NCBI RefSeq assembly: GCF_030698175.1
Contig: NZ_JAUYNT010000010.1
Location: forward strand, 1 to 64,000
Direction of reading: 5' to 3'
Length of the DNA: 64,000 nt
Source: Pseudomonas sp.
Lineage (GTDB): Bacteria > Pseudomonadota > Gammaproteobacteria > Pseudomonadales > Pseudomonadaceae
Shown: piece by piece, positions 44,133 to 53,375 of the stretch
Layout of the letters: every line of letters begins with the position of its first letter
Numbering within the stretch: the stretch's first letter is position 1
Notes under the pieces: model-generated
What the model was told of the DNA's origin: nothing
What the model saw: only the letters and a program-made list of their open reading frames with translations
The model's database searches: none
Made by a program: the position numbers and the translations under genes

Positions 44133-44663
44133 TCAGCCCTTCTGCAAATTGCGAATCAAAAAGCTCAAGGCCTTGGCCAGTTCGGCGGCGCCGTTTTGGT
44201 CGCGCAACACGCTGAGCAGCGGGCTGCCGTCGGCGGGATTTTGCAGCACGCAACGGATGCCATTCAGCGGGCAGTCGTAACGAATAAAAGGGTCGACGCC
44301 AAACACCGACAGCTGCTGATTACGCACCGCCACTGCCAAGCCTTGCGGGGCGCGCGACTCTTCGCGCAACAACAACTCGCCCGGCGCGCTGATGCTCAGC
44401 TGATAGAGCAAATCCCGCGGGTCGGCCTGGCCGAGCTGATAACCGGCGCGTAACGCGTAGGTTTTCAGCAGCTGATTACACTGCGCCAGCAACGCCTGGC
44501 GCTCACTGACATTGGGGTGGGCGCGCTGGATGGCGGCCAGATAGCTGACCTGCTCCGGACTGCTTAATCCGCTGTCGATTTCGGCGGCAGAAACACTGCT
44601 CAGTAGGCCGGTAAAAAATAGCAAACTCAGCGGCCGTATCAGTCTTGTCAGTTTTGCCAGCAT
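44133..44663 (-). CDS. Hypothetical secreted protein
   Basis: The 176-residue product begins with a signal peptide (MLAKLTRLIRPLSLLFFTGL then LSSVSAAE, cleavage near residue 27), so it is exported to the periplasm. The mature part has three cysteines (AQCNQLL, YDCPLNG, RCVLQNP) that could form disulfides; no domain is recognised. GTG/ATG choice is clear because AAGGG sits eight bases before the ATG at 44663. It is divergent from the DipA-like gene 77 bases away and may share regulation with it. Function unknown. Confidence 0.7.
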   Translation of the reverse strand: MLAKLTRLIRPLSLLFFTGLLSSVSAAEIDSGLSSPEQVSYLAAIQRAHPNVSERQALLAQCNQLLKTYALRAGYQLGQADPRDLLYQLSISAPGELLLREESRAPQGLAVAVRNQQLSVFGVDPFIRYDCPLNGIRCVLQNPADGSPLLSVLRDQNGAAELAKALSFLIRNLQKG

Positions 44664-44740
44664 GATGCACCCTTGGGCTGCGCTAAAGAGAGGTGGGCCG
44701 AGCCCCCAGTTCGGTCAGCATACTTCAAGCGAGTCATTTG

Positions 44741-46870
44741 ATGAAAAGCCATCCCCATGCCGTCAGTCGTTCGGCGGCCGAGGTTGTGACACAGTTGCCA
44801 GTGTCGGCAGGCCTTGGCCTGTTGCGCTTTGAACGACTGCACCAAGACGATTGGACACTGCTGTATTTGGACCCAGCCTGCGAACAGCAACTGGGCCAAT
44901 CGGCCGTCGAACTCTGCGCCTTTCTCGACGGCCCCTACGCACAGCTGATCTGCGAATGCCGCCAACAACTGCACGCCAGCATTAGCCAACAGCTGAGTCG
45001 CGGCAATCATTACCAAGTCCGTTACAGCCTGCAAACACCGTTAGGCCCACGCTACTTACTGGAGTCGGGCGAGGCCTTCGAGCAGCATTCAATGGCCATG
45101 CTGCACGGTTACCTGCTGGTCGACGAGCACCCCCAGGAACGCCTGGCGGCCGTCCCGCGCAGCGAGCCAAAACCGTCGTTGGCGTTGTTTCAGCGCGCCA
45201 TCGAGCAAAGCGCCAGTGCCTTTTTACTGCTTGATCGCGATGGCCTGGTCGAATACATCAACCCCAGCTTCACCGCCATCAGCCTCTACGGCATCGATGA
45301 AGTACGTGGGCGCAGCATCTTTGAGCTGCCGGCGCTGGCCAATCTCAATGAGCAATTATTTGCCCCGCACTCGACGCTGAACCACAGCAACCACTGGCAG
45401 GGCGAATTTAAGACCCGGCGCAAAAACCTCGACCCTTATTGGGCACAGCTGAGCATCTCCAAGGTCTACGACGAGCACGCCGAACTCAGTCACTACCTGG
45501 GCATTTACACCGACATCACCGAGCACAAACGCGCCGAACAGCACCTTGAGCGCCTGGCCTATCACGACAACCTGACCGGGCTGGGCACCCGTCTGACCTT
45601 TATCCGCAATCTCGAGCAACGTTTTGCCGCCGATAGCCAAGCGCCCACCTGCCTGCTGCTGGTCGACATCGACAACTTCAAGCGGATCAACGACAGCCTC
45701 GGCCACACCACCGGCGACAAATTGCTGGTCAGCCTGGCACTGCGTTTGCGCAACACCCTGAGCCCGCTGGGCAGCCTAGCGCGACTGGCCAGCAATGAAT
45801 TCGCCGTGCAACTCGACGGCATTGACCTCGCCGAAGGCCAGCTGCTAGCCGAGCAGGTGCTGCAAACCCTGAACAAGCCATTGTTCGTCGACAACCAGCT
45901 GATTAGCGTCAGCGGCTCGATCGGCCTGGCCTGCGCGCCGCTGCACGGCAGCGACCCGCAAACCCTGCTGAAACACGCGGGACTGGCGCTGCACAAGGCC
46001 AAAGCCAATGGCAAACAGCAACTACAGGTATTTAACCAGGTGTTGAATGCCCAGGCCGACCAGCAACTTTTCATTGAAAACAACCTGCGCCGCGCCTTGC
46101 AACAAAACGAGTTGGAGGTGTTTTACCAGCCCAAACTGAACCTCAAAACCGGCCAACTGCAAGGCGTCGAGGCGTTGCTACGATGGAATCATCCCGACAA
46201 AGGCATGATTAATCCGGAGCAGTTTATTAGCGTCGCCGAGGAAACCGGGCTGATTATTCCGATTGGCAAATGGGTCGCCAACCAAGCCTGCGGCCTGAGT
46301 AAACAGCTGCTGGCGCTGGGTTTGGGCGAGTGTCAGGTGGCGATTAATCTGTCCCCCAAACAGTTTTCCGACCCCGACCTGGTCGGTTCCATTACCGCCA
46401 TCCTGCAAGAACATCAACTGCCAGCGCACCTGCTCGAACTCGAGCTGACCGAGAGCCTGCTGCTGGAGGCCAGCGACACCACCCGCGAGCAACTGCTGAG
46501 CCTCAAGGCACTGGGGCTGACCCTGGCGATGGATGATTTCGGCACCGGCTACTCATCGCTCAGCTACCTGAAAAAATTCCCGATCGACGTGATCAAGATT
46601 GACCGCAGCTTTATCCGCGATATTCCCAACGACCAGGACGACATGGAAATCACCGCAGCGGTGATCGCCATGGCCCACAAACTCAAGCTCAAGGTGGTCG
46701 CCGAGGGCGTCGAAACCGCCGACCAGCTGGCCTTCCTGCGTCGTCAGCACTGCGACATTGGCCAGGGCTATCTGTTTGATCGCCCGCTGCCGGTGGCCCA
46801 ACTGATCCAGCGTTTGCAGCGCTATCCGGGGCGTAATAACGCCGCCATTTCAAGGGTAGCAAGCGAATAA
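44741..46870 (+). CDS. dipA: c-di-GMP phosphodiesterase with PAS, degenerate GGDEF and EAL domains (DipA-like)
   Basis: EAL enzymes break down cyclic di-GMP, favouring motility and biofilm dispersal. The 709-residue product has an unassigned N-terminal region, a PAS domain (about 155-260, GLVEYINPSFTAISLYG), a GGDEF-fold domain with LVDIDNFKRINDSLGHTTGD but ASNEF in place of GGDEF, and an intact EAL domain with GVEALLRWNHPDKGMI, AINLSPKQFS and AMDDFGTGYSSLSYLKKF. The missing GGDEF suggests phosphodiesterase only. It corresponds by position (after aceF, before msrA) to PA5017, DipA, needed for dispersal in P. aeruginosa. The ATG at 44741 is chosen over an upstream in-frame start at 44693, which lacks a ribosome-binding site. 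Confidence 0.9.
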   Translation: MKSHPHAVSRSAAEVVTQLPVSAGLGLLRFERLHQDDWTLLYLDPACEQQLGQSAVELCAFLDGPYAQLICECRQQLHASISQQLSRGNHYQVRYSLQTPLGPRYLLESGEAFEQHSMAMLHGYLLVDEHPQERLAAVPRSEPKPSLALFQRAIEQSASAFLLLDRDGLVEYINPSFTAISLYGIDEVRGRSIFELPALANLNEQLFAPHSTLNHSNHWQGEFKTRRKNLDPYWAQLSISKVYDEHAELSHYLGIYTDITEHKRAEQHLERLAYHDNLTGLGTRLTFIRNLEQRFAADSQAPTCLLLVDIDNFKRINDSLGHTTGDKLLVSLALRLRNTLSPLGSLARLASNEFAVQLDGIDLAEGQLLAEQVLQTLNKPLFVDNQLISVSGSIGLACAPLHGSDPQTLLKHAGLALHKAKANGKQQLQVFNQVLNAQADQQLFIENNLRRALQQNELEVFYQPKLNLKTGQLQGVEALLRWNHPDKGMINPEQFISVAEETGLIIPIGKWVANQACGLSKQLLALGLGECQVAINLSPKQFSDPDLVGSITAILQEHQLPAHLLELELTESLLLEASDTTREQLLSLKALGLTLAMDDFGTGYSSLSYLKKFPIDVIKIDRSFIRDIPNDQDDMEITAAVIAMAHKLKLKVVAEGVETADQLAFLRRQHCDIGQGYLFDRPLPVAQLIQRLQRYPGRNNAAISRVASE

Positions 46871-46905
46871 TCCGCAGCACCAGTTGTCCATTGCGCAGGG
46901 AGGGT

Positions 46906-46930
46906 GCAACCCGCGCGGATAGCGGGTTGC
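46906..46930. repeat. Hairpin between dipA and msrA
   Basis: GCAACCCGC (46906-46914) pairs perfectly with GCGGGTTGC (46922-46930) around a 7-base loop. It lies 36 bases past the dipA stop and 52 before msrA. There is no T tract, so it is not a clear terminator; an mRNA-stabilising stem or a degenerate repeat is possible. Confidence 0.5.
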
Positions 46931-46981
46931 AGCACGCAGATCGCGGCTTGAACCCTACGCTCACCAACCGAGGAAACGCCA

Positions 46982-47629
46982 ATGGTCTTGCGCTCGCAGA
47001 TTCTGCTCGATAAAAACGCCCTGCCAACCGTTGAACAAGCTCTGCCGGGGCGCAGCACGCCAATGCCGATCAGCGCGCCGCACTTCGTCAACGGCCAGCC
47101 GTTACAGCCGCCTTTTGCCGCTGGTCTTGCGCAAGCAATATTCGCCATGGGCTGTTTCTGGGGGGCCGAGCGGCGCTTCTGGCAGCAACCTGGGGTGACA
47201 GTCACTGCGGTCGGCTACGCCGGCGGCCACACGCCCAACCCCAGTTATGAGGAAACCTGTTCCGGCCTGACCGGCCACACCGAAGTGGTGCTGGTGGTGT
47301 TTGACCCGCAACAGACCAGTTACGCGGCGCTGCTGAAAGTGTTCTGGGAGTCCCACAACCCAACCCAAGGAATGCGTCAGGGCAATGACCAGGGCAGCCA
47401 ATATCGCTCGGCGATCTATTGCACCAGTCCGGCGCAATTGGCCGAGGCCCAGGCCGGCCAACAGCATTTTCAGCAGCAGCTTGAGCAAGCCGGATTTGGC
47501 TCCATCACCACTGAAATCCGCCTGGCGCCGCCCCTCTACTATGCCGAGCAGTATCACCAGCAATACCTGGCTAAAAATCCCGGCGGTTACTGCGGGCTGG
47601 GTGGCACTGGGGTTTGTTTAGCGCCCTAA
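46982..47629 (+). CDS. msrA: Peptide methionine (S)-S-oxide reductase
   Basis: MsrA repairs oxidised methionine in proteins using thioredoxin. The 215-residue product has an N-terminal extension of about 50 residues typical of the long MsrA type, the catalytic [19 protein letters not shown] with the nucleophilic cysteine, [31 protein letters not shown], and C-terminal resolving cysteines in [20 protein letters not shown] lies before the ATG at 46982. The gene follows dipA as in PAO1 (PA5018). A long intergenic stem separates the two. Confidence 0.95.
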   Translation: MVLRSQILLDKNALPTVEQALPGRSTPMPISAPHFVNGQPLQPPFAAGLAQAIFAMGCFWGAERRFWQQPGVTVTAVGYAGGHTPNPSYEETCSGLTGHTEVVLVVFDPQQTSYAALLKVFWESHNPTQGMRQGNDQGSQYRSAIYCTSPAQLAEAQAGQQHFQQQLEQAGFGSITTEIRLAPPLYYAEQYHQQYLAKNPGGYCGLGGTGVCLAP

Positions 47630-47695
47630 CCCAGACCGCGAGCCAGGCCACGCCGGACTCGCACCGCCTCCACCTCGCCCGTCAAGAAGCAAAGC

Positions 47696-48043
47696 ATGAA
47701 AAAATCCATTAAGGCGGCACTCTACTCAACCTTGATTTTCCCGGGTGCGGGCTTGTGGTGGCTAAAGCGCTATGGGTTGGCCGCCAGCTTTATTCTGCCG
47801 GCGCTGGCCATCAGCGCTTATGTGCTGCGCGCGACCATGGCCACCGCTTACCTGCTCAGCGACCAGATTGTCGAAGGCTCGCTGCCGCTGGAGGTCATGG
47901 CGCTGACCCGCGCAGTGCTACAAAGCGCGCAGCAGCTGACGTTGAACCTGAGCGGTGTCATTTGGTTGTTTATCCTCTGCTGGGGGCTCAGCGTCGCGGT
48001 TTCCTACCTGGCCGGCGACCAGCTGGACAAAGCCAACCGCTAA
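47696..48043 (+). CDS. Small hypothetical membrane protein
   Basis: The 115-residue product has three likely membrane helices: ALYSTLIFPGAGLWWLKRY-adjacent (residues about 8-24), LAASFILPALAISAYVLRAT (about 28-50), and GVIWLFILCWGLSVAVSYLA (about 86-108), with charged ends. No family is recognised. It lies 66 bases after msrA and 127 before the HD-GYP gene on the same strand, so it may be an accessory to the c-di-GMP genes downstream, but that is inference. Confidence 0.7.
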   Translation: MKKSIKAALYSTLIFPGAGLWWLKRYGLAASFILPALAISAYVLRATMATAYLLSDQIVEGSLPLEVMALTRAVLQSAQQLTLNLSGVIWLFILCWGLSVAVSYLAGDQLDKANR

Positions 48044-48170
48044 TCGCCAGCCCCGGCGCAGCGCGTCGGAGCTTTGCGCGGTACGAACGCGCAGGGCTGC
48101 CAGCCAGCGTCTAGACTCAGGACATTGTGCCGGAGTCCTGCCGGCCGGGATGATTTGCGCAGAGGACGGC

Positions 48171-49448
48171 ATGCCCGACGAACCGCTCTACATCAATGCT
48201 GACCAGCTGTGCATCGGCCTCTACATCCACCTCGACCGCGGCTGGATGGAGCATTCCTTTACCTTCAGCAGCTTCAAGATCAAGGACGAAAAACAGCTCA
48301 ATAGCCTGCTCGCCCTCGGTTTCCCACGCTTGCGCTATGACCCCAAGCGCAGCGACTGCCGACCACTGCCCACCGCCACCAGCGCCGCGCCAGCGGTTGT
48401 CGCCGTACCCGCTGCGCCACCACCGAGCGCCGAAGAACTCGCGGCCATGCAAGCCAAGCAGGCGCGCATCGAACAGCTCAAAGCGTTGCGGCGCAACCTG
48501 GCCGAGGTGGATAAAAAATTCCAGCAGGCCAGCAACACAGTGAAAAATATTGGCCGCAACCTGCGCAGCCAGCCGCAAGAGACCCTGCGCCAAGCCGAAG
48601 AACTGGTCGAGCAGATGGTCGAAGCCATGCTCGGCGAAGATACCGTGCTGATGCACGCGCTCAACGGCAAAGCCGGTGAAGACGCCTACTTCCACTCCCT
48701 CAACGTCACAGTGCTATCGATTATGCTGGCGCGAATTCTGCAGTTTAGCCGCGAGGACACCCTGCAACTGGGTCTCGGTGCCCTGCTGCATGACATCGGC
48801 AAGCTCGACATTCCGAGCAAAATCCTGCTCAAGACCGAGCCGCTCAACAAAGCTGAGCTCGGCCTGCTGCACCTGCATTGCGACTACGGCATCAAACTGG
48901 CTGCACGCATGGAACTGAGCGAGGCGGCGCAACGGATCATCCGCGAGCACCATGAACTCAGCGACGGCAGCGGCTACCCACGCCAACTTAAAGGCCCGCA
49001 GATCAGCCCGCTGGCGCGGGTGGTATGCATCGCCAACCAGTACGACAACCTCTGCAACCCGACAAACCTGGCCGAGGCGCTGACCCCGCACGAAGCGCTC
49101 TCGAAGATGTTTACCCAACAACGTGCGCACTTCGACCCCGAGGCCCTGAAGGCGTTTATTCGCTGCCTGGGCGTCTACCCACCGGGCTGTATCATGCAAC
49201 TGTCGAACGAAATGATCGGCTTGGTACTGGCCGTCAACCCGAATAAACCGCTGCGCCCGACCGTGATTGTCTATGACCCGGAGGTGCCCAAAGAGGAAGC
49301 AATCATTCTCGACCTGGAGCGCGAACCCGAGCTCAACATCAGCAAAAGCCTGCGCCCCGGCCAGTTGCCACAAGAGATCTACAATTACCTGAGCCCGCGC
49401 CAGCACGTGACCTACTATTTTGACCCACAACAAGCGACGGCCTCTTAG
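48171..49448 (+). CDS. HD-GYP domain c-di-GMP phosphodiesterase with DUF3391
   Basis: HD-GYP enzymes hydrolyse c-di-GMP to pGpG or GMP using a metal centre. The 425-residue product starts with a DUF3391-type region (INADQLCIGLYIHLDRGWME) and an Ala/Pro linker with a coiled-coil stretch (residues about 90-135). The HD-GYP domain follows, with HSLNVTVLSIMLARIL, GALLHDIGKLDIPSKILLKT and REHHELSDGSGYPRQL holding HD, the second histidine and the GYP triplet. The ATG at 48171 has GAGGA just upstream and begins the family region; the open frame upstream is out of place. Its stop codon directly abuts the ATG of the hybrid kinase. Confidence 0.9.
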   Translation: MPDEPLYINADQLCIGLYIHLDRGWMEHSFTFSSFKIKDEKQLNSLLALGFPRLRYDPKRSDCRPLPTATSAAPAVVAVPAAPPPSAEELAAMQAKQARIEQLKALRRNLAEVDKKFQQASNTVKNIGRNLRSQPQETLRQAEELVEQMVEAMLGEDTVLMHALNGKAGEDAYFHSLNVTVLSIMLARILQFSREDTLQLGLGALLHDIGKLDIPSKILLKTEPLNKAELGLLHLHCDYGIKLAARMELSEAAQRIIREHHELSDGSGYPRQLKGPQISPLARVVCIANQYDNLCNPTNLAEALTPHEALSKMFTQQRAHFDPEALKAFIRCLGVYPPGCIMQLSNEMIGLVLAVNPNKPLRPTVIVYDPEVPKEEAIILDLEREPELNISKSLRPGQLPQEIYNYLSPRQHVTYYFDPQQATAS

Positions 49449-52169
49449 ATGACCCAGATTTCGCCCAGTGCCATCGCCCAAGCGCTGCTGGTGCATTACG
49501 AGCAAGCGCTGCTGGTGGTCGACCCCCACAGCCTGTTGATCGTCGAAGCCAACCAGCCGGCGTGCCAGGCCCTGGGTTATAGCCGTGAAGTGCTGCTACA
49601 ACTGCCGATCACCGAGGTCGAAAACTCGATTCAAGACATGTTCTTCTGGGATGACGTGCGCGCCGGGCAGATTAGCGATCTGAGCGCCGTCGACAGCCAA
49701 TACAAACGCCAGGATGAGTCATTAATCAACGTCACCAAGTCGCTGCGGCAAATCCAGGTCGAGGAACACTGTTTACTGCTACTGAGCTTCCAGGATGCGA
49801 CGCCGCAACAAGCCACCAGTCAGGCGCTGGAACACACCAGTTCACTGCTGTCGGCCACCTTGGAGGCCACCGCCGATGGCATTTTGGTGACCACTCTGGA
49901 CGGCGGCATCAGCAATATGAACCGCCATTTCGCCCGTTTGTGGCAGATCCCCGAGGCGCTGCTGAGCGCCGGCGTCGACAGCGTCGTGTTGCGCTTCCTC
50001 GACAGCCAACTGCTCCCCGGCCAGTACGCGCTGACCGAGCTGGACCAGCATGCCTGTGACGACCCCGGTCAATTTGACATCCTGCGCCTGCACGACGGCC
50101 GCTACTTCGAGCGCCATCGCGTCCCGCTGTTTATCAATCGGCAATTACAGGGGCAGGTGTTTAGCTTTCGCGACATCACCCAACGCAAGTTCAAAGAAAC
50201 CGAACTGCAACAGGCCATTCAGCAAGCCGAGACGGCTAACCGGGCCAAAAGCACCTTCCTGGCGGTGATGAGCCATGAGATCCGCACACCGATGAACGGC
50301 ATCCTCGGCATGCTGGAGCTATGCCTCGATGGCCAGCTCAACGCCGAACAACGCCACTACCTGGACATGGCCAAATTCTCCGCGGACGCCTTGCTCGGCA
50401 TCATCAACGACATCCTCGATTTCTCGAAAGTCGAGGCTGGCAAGCTGGAGCTCTGCGCGGAGCCCTTCGACTTCGCCGCCTGCAGCTGGGAAGCCATGCG
50501 CCTGTTGGCCGTGCGCGCCGAAGAAAAAGGCCTGGAGCTGATTCTCGACATCGACCCAGCCGTGCCCCAGCAACTGCTCGGCGATGCCGGTCGGCTGCGG
50601 CAGATACTGCTCAACCTGCTCGGCAATGCGCTCAAGTTCACCGCCCATGGCAGCGTCCGCTTGTGCCTTGCAGTCAGCTCCCAGGATGCGCACAGCAGTG
50701 AGCTGCACGGGCGCGTGATCGACACCGGGATTGGCATCGCGACCGAGGCGCAAGCCGGGATTTTTGATGCCTTTGGCCAGGCCGACAGCTCGATTGCCCA
50801 TAAATTTGGCGGTACCGGCTTGGGCCTGCCGATCGCCGCCCGCCTGCTCAAATTGATGCAAGGCTGGCTGTGGCTGGAAAGCACTCCAGGCGCGGGCTCA
50901 ACCTTCCACTTCAGCTTGCGCCTGCCCCACTGCGGCACCGCCAGCACGCCACAACCGCGCCCCAGCCCAGAGCAGAGCAAACAGCTACAGGGGCTGGCGG
51001 TATTAGTGGTGGAAAGCCAACCCGCGCTGCGCCAACTGCTGGAAAACTGCCTGAGCGACTGGCAACTGCAACCCATAGGCGTCGCCAACCTGGCCCAGGC
51101 GCAGGCGCTGTTGGCGCAACCACCGGCAACTTTGCCGACCTTCGGCGCAGCACTGATCAACGCGCAGCTGAGTGACGGCGACGGTTTCCAGCTGCTCGAA
51201 CAGCTGCCCAAGGCGCTGCACCCGTACTGCATCATGCTGCTCAATGCCAGCCAACAAGGGCTGGGCCACCCGCGCTGTAACCAATTGGGCGTGGCCTCAC
51301 TGAGCACGCCCCTGGCCAAGCCCGAACTGCTGCAAAGCCTGTTGCAGGTGCGCGGCCTGCGCAGCAACCAGCACTCACCGGCAGCCACCGACAACCATCA
51401 CGAACAGCCGCTGCCATCGCTGCACGTGCTGCTGGTGGAAGACAACCCGATCAACGCCATTCTGGCCAGCAAGTTGCTCGAACGGCATCAGCACCAGGTG
51501 GTGCTGGCCGGCAACGGCAAACAAGCCATTGCGCTGATTGCCCAGCAACACTTCGACCTGGCCTTGATGGACATGTTTATGCCCGAGCTGGGCGGACTGG
51601 AAGCCACCCAACTAATCCGCGCCGCCGAGACCGACAACCGTCATCTGCCGATCATCGCCATGACCGCCAATGCCATGGACAGCGACCGTGACGCTTGCCT
51701 GGCGGCCGGCATGGACGGTTACGTCAGCAAACCGATCAATCGCCAGCAGCTCTATGCCGAAATCTCCCGGGTCTTGACCGGCAGTGGCCCAGCACCAACG
51801 CTGGCCGAGCCGGGCGCTGACACGCTGCGCGGTGTGGCGTTCAATTACGCCGCCGCGCTCAGTCAAGTTGACCCGTTGATCTTGCAGACGATTGGCGCGC
51901 CGTTTCTGCTCAGCTGCCGCAGCGACTATCTGGACAAACTGCAGTTGGCGTTGCAGCAAGGCAATGGCCACAACCTGCAGCAGACCGCCCACGCGCTCAA
52001 GGCGCTGCTCGGCAGCTTTGCCCTAACCCCGGCGCAACTCTTGACCGAACAACTGGAATACCTCGGCAAGCACGGTGAACTGGCCGACGCCGGCGCTTTA
52101 CTGACGCAACTGACCGAACAGATCGAATACTTCTTGCCGCTGCTGGCACAACGCCTAAACAGCCGCTAG
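49449..52169 (+). CDS. Hybrid sensor histidine kinase with two receiver domains and an HPt domain
   Basis: The 906-residue product lacks clear membrane helices, so it is probably cytoplasmic. Order of domains: PAS (about 20-110), PAS (about 130-245), HisKA with FLAVMSHEIRTPMNGILG (His276), ATPase with GNALKF, DTGIGI and FGGTGLGLPI (to about 490), a first receiver domain at about 515-630 whose phospho-site reads LINAQLSDGDG (Asn571 in place of Asp), a second receiver with LLVEDNPIN and ALMDMFMPELGG (Asp708), and a C-terminal HPt with TAHALKALLGSF (His848). It would relay phosphate His276-Asp708-His848 to an unknown response regulator. It is encoded with no spacer after the HD-GYP gene, so the two probably work together. 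Confidence 0.9.
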   Translation: MTQISPSAIAQALLVHYEQALLVVDPHSLLIVEANQPACQALGYSREVLLQLPITEVENSIQDMFFWDDVRAGQISDLSAVDSQYKRQDESLINVTKSLRQIQVEEHCLLLLSFQDATPQQATSQALEHTSSLLSATLEATADGILVTTLDGGISNMNRHFARLWQIPEALLSAGVDSVVLRFLDSQLLPGQYALTELDQHACDDPGQFDILRLHDGRYFERHRVPLFINRQLQGQVFSFRDITQRKFKETELQQAIQQAETANRAKSTFLAVMSHEIRTPMNGILGMLELCLDGQLNAEQRHYLDMAKFSADALLGIINDILDFSKVEAGKLELCAEPFDFAACSWEAMRLLAVRAEEKGLELILDIDPAVPQQLLGDAGRLRQILLNLLGNALKFTAHGSVRLCLAVSSQDAHSSELHGRVIDTGIGIATEAQAGIFDAFGQADSSIAHKFGGTGLGLPIAARLLKLMQGWLWLESTPGAGSTFHFSLRLPHCGTASTPQPRPSPEQSKQLQGLAVLVVESQPALRQLLENCLSDWQLQPIGVANLAQAQALLAQPPATLPTFGAALINAQLSDGDGFQLLEQLPKALHPYCIMLLNASQQGLGHPRCNQLGVASLSTPLAKPELLQSLLQVRGLRSNQHSPAATDNHHEQPLPSLHVLLVEDNPINAILASKLLERHQHQVVLAGNGKQAIALIAQQHFDLALMDMFMPELGGLEATQLIRAAETDNRHLPIIAMTANAMDSDRDACLAAGMDGYVSKPINRQQLYAEISRVLTGSGPAPTLAEPGADTLRGVAFNYAAALSQVDPLILQTIGAPFLLSCRSDYLDKLQLALQQGNGHNLQQTAHALKALLGSFALTPAQLLTEQLEYLGKHGELADAGALLTQLTEQIEYFLPLLAQRLNSR

Positions 52170-52197
52170 TAATCCAGCGAAGGCAAAACCTAAAGAT

Positions 52198-52517
52198 CTG
52201 TACCCGTTACGTGTTGCACGCAGCTTTTGTAGGGTGGGTTAGTGGCGCAGAGCAGGGTCAGGGCATCCACCGCGCAATATGTGCGCCACGCCATCAAGCG
52301 GTGATCGGCCGGCCCCCTCTGGTGGGTTACGGCGCAACTGAATAAGCATCAGCCGATAGCCCGTGGTTCGCGCAATCCCCATGGAGGGGGTGAATGCCGC
52401 AAGCCCGCCGGCGACCCCATGGATGGGGGAGGTAGGAAAAACGCCGGGAGCGTTTTCGAGAGCGGGCGCGGCCTAACCCACCCGACAAAATCGCTCTCCA
52501 ACTTATAACGGGAACAT
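52198..52517. repeat. Nested inverted-repeat element with an internal insertion
   Basis: Outer ends CTGTACCCGTTACGTGTTGC (52198) and CAACTTATAACGGGAACATA (to 52517) are inverted relatives. Inner arms GTAGGGTGGGTTAGTGGCGC (52229) and GCGGCCTAACCCACCCGAC (to 52486) enclose a region whose first 145 bases match the reverse complement of 9440-9582. About 97 bases, near 52374-52471, have no counterpart in that copy and contain two CCCCATGG..GGGG palindromes. The 357-base gap between the hybrid kinase and rlmJ is almost entirely this element. Confidence 0.8.
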
Positions 52518-52526
52518 AGGCAAAGC

Positions 52527-53375
52527 CTAAGCCGCCGGTTTTTCCTCAATCAACCAATCACAGCGCCAGCCGCCCTGGGTTTGCCCCAGAACATTGGTCA
52601 GCCAGGGCAGCAATTGATTGAGTTCTTCTTCCAGACCCCAAGGCGGATTGGCGATGATCAGGCCCGAGCCATTCAGGCGCTGGGCATCGTCGGCCGGGTG
52701 CACATAAAGCTCAACCCGCAGCAGTTTCGGCGCGCCGGATTTCTCCAGGTCCTGATAGAAGCGCCGCAAGGTGCGCTGCTCCTTGATCGGGTACCAGATG
52801 GCAACCACCGCCTGACGCATCCGACCGATGGTTTCTTTCAGCGCCACGGCGCAGCGCTCCAGCTCATCGTCCTGCTCAAACGGCGGATCGATCAGCATCA
52901 ACGCGCGCTTTTCCGCCACCGGCAGCAAGGCCCGCGGGATATGCCAGCCCTCGCCCAGGTGCACGGCCACGCGGCGGTCGCGCTTCATATTGTCTTTCAG
53001 CAGGCGGCCGTCTTCGGGGTGTTTTTCATTTAGGTGCAGGCGGTCTTGCTCGCGGCACAGTTGCCGCGCCAGCTCGGGCGAACCCGGGTAGTAGCGCAAC
53101 TGGCCATCGGGGTTAAGCTCGCGCAGCACTTTCAGGTAGTCGGCGGCCAGCGCCGGGGCTTTTTTCGCCTCCCAAATCCGCGCAACGCCTTCCAGCCATT
53201 CGCCGGTGCGGGTGGACTGATCGCCCCTGAGGTCATACAGGCCAACGCCGGCATGACTGTCGAGGTAGGCAAAGGGCGCCTCCTTGCGGCTCAGCAGGGC
53301 AATCAGCCGGGACAGGGTCAGGTGCTTGAAGACATCGGCGTGGTTGCCGGCATGGAAGGCGTGGCGGTAGTTCAT
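52527..53375 (-). CDS. rlmJ: 23S rRNA (adenine2030-N6)-methyltransferase
   Basis: RlmJ methylates A2030 of 23S rRNA using S-adenosylmethionine. The 282-residue product has MNYRHAFHAGNHADVFKHLT at its start, FAYLDSHAGVGLYDL and YYPGSPELARQLCREQDRL, and the catalytic MLIDPPFEQDDE (DPPF), with WYPIKEQR following, all as in YhiR/RlmJ. The ATG at 53375 with GAGGA upstream is preferred to an upstream in-frame ATG that would add 24 residues. It is flanked downstream by the repeat at 52198. The gene corresponds to PA5019 by position from memory. Confidence 0.93.
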   Translation of the reverse strand: MNYRHAFHAGNHADVFKHLTLSRLIALLSRKEAPFAYLDSHAGVGLYDLRGDQSTRTGEWLEGVARIWEAKKAPALAADYLKVLRELNPDGQLRYYPGSPELARQLCREQDRLHLNEKHPEDGRLLKDNMKRDRRVAVHLGEGWHIPRALLPVAEKRALMLIDPPFEQDDELERCAVALKETIGRMRQAVVAIWYPIKEQRTLRRFYQDLEKSGAPKLLRVELYVHPADDAQRLNGSGLIIANPPWGLEEELNQLLPWLTNVLGQTQGGWRCDWLIEEKPAA

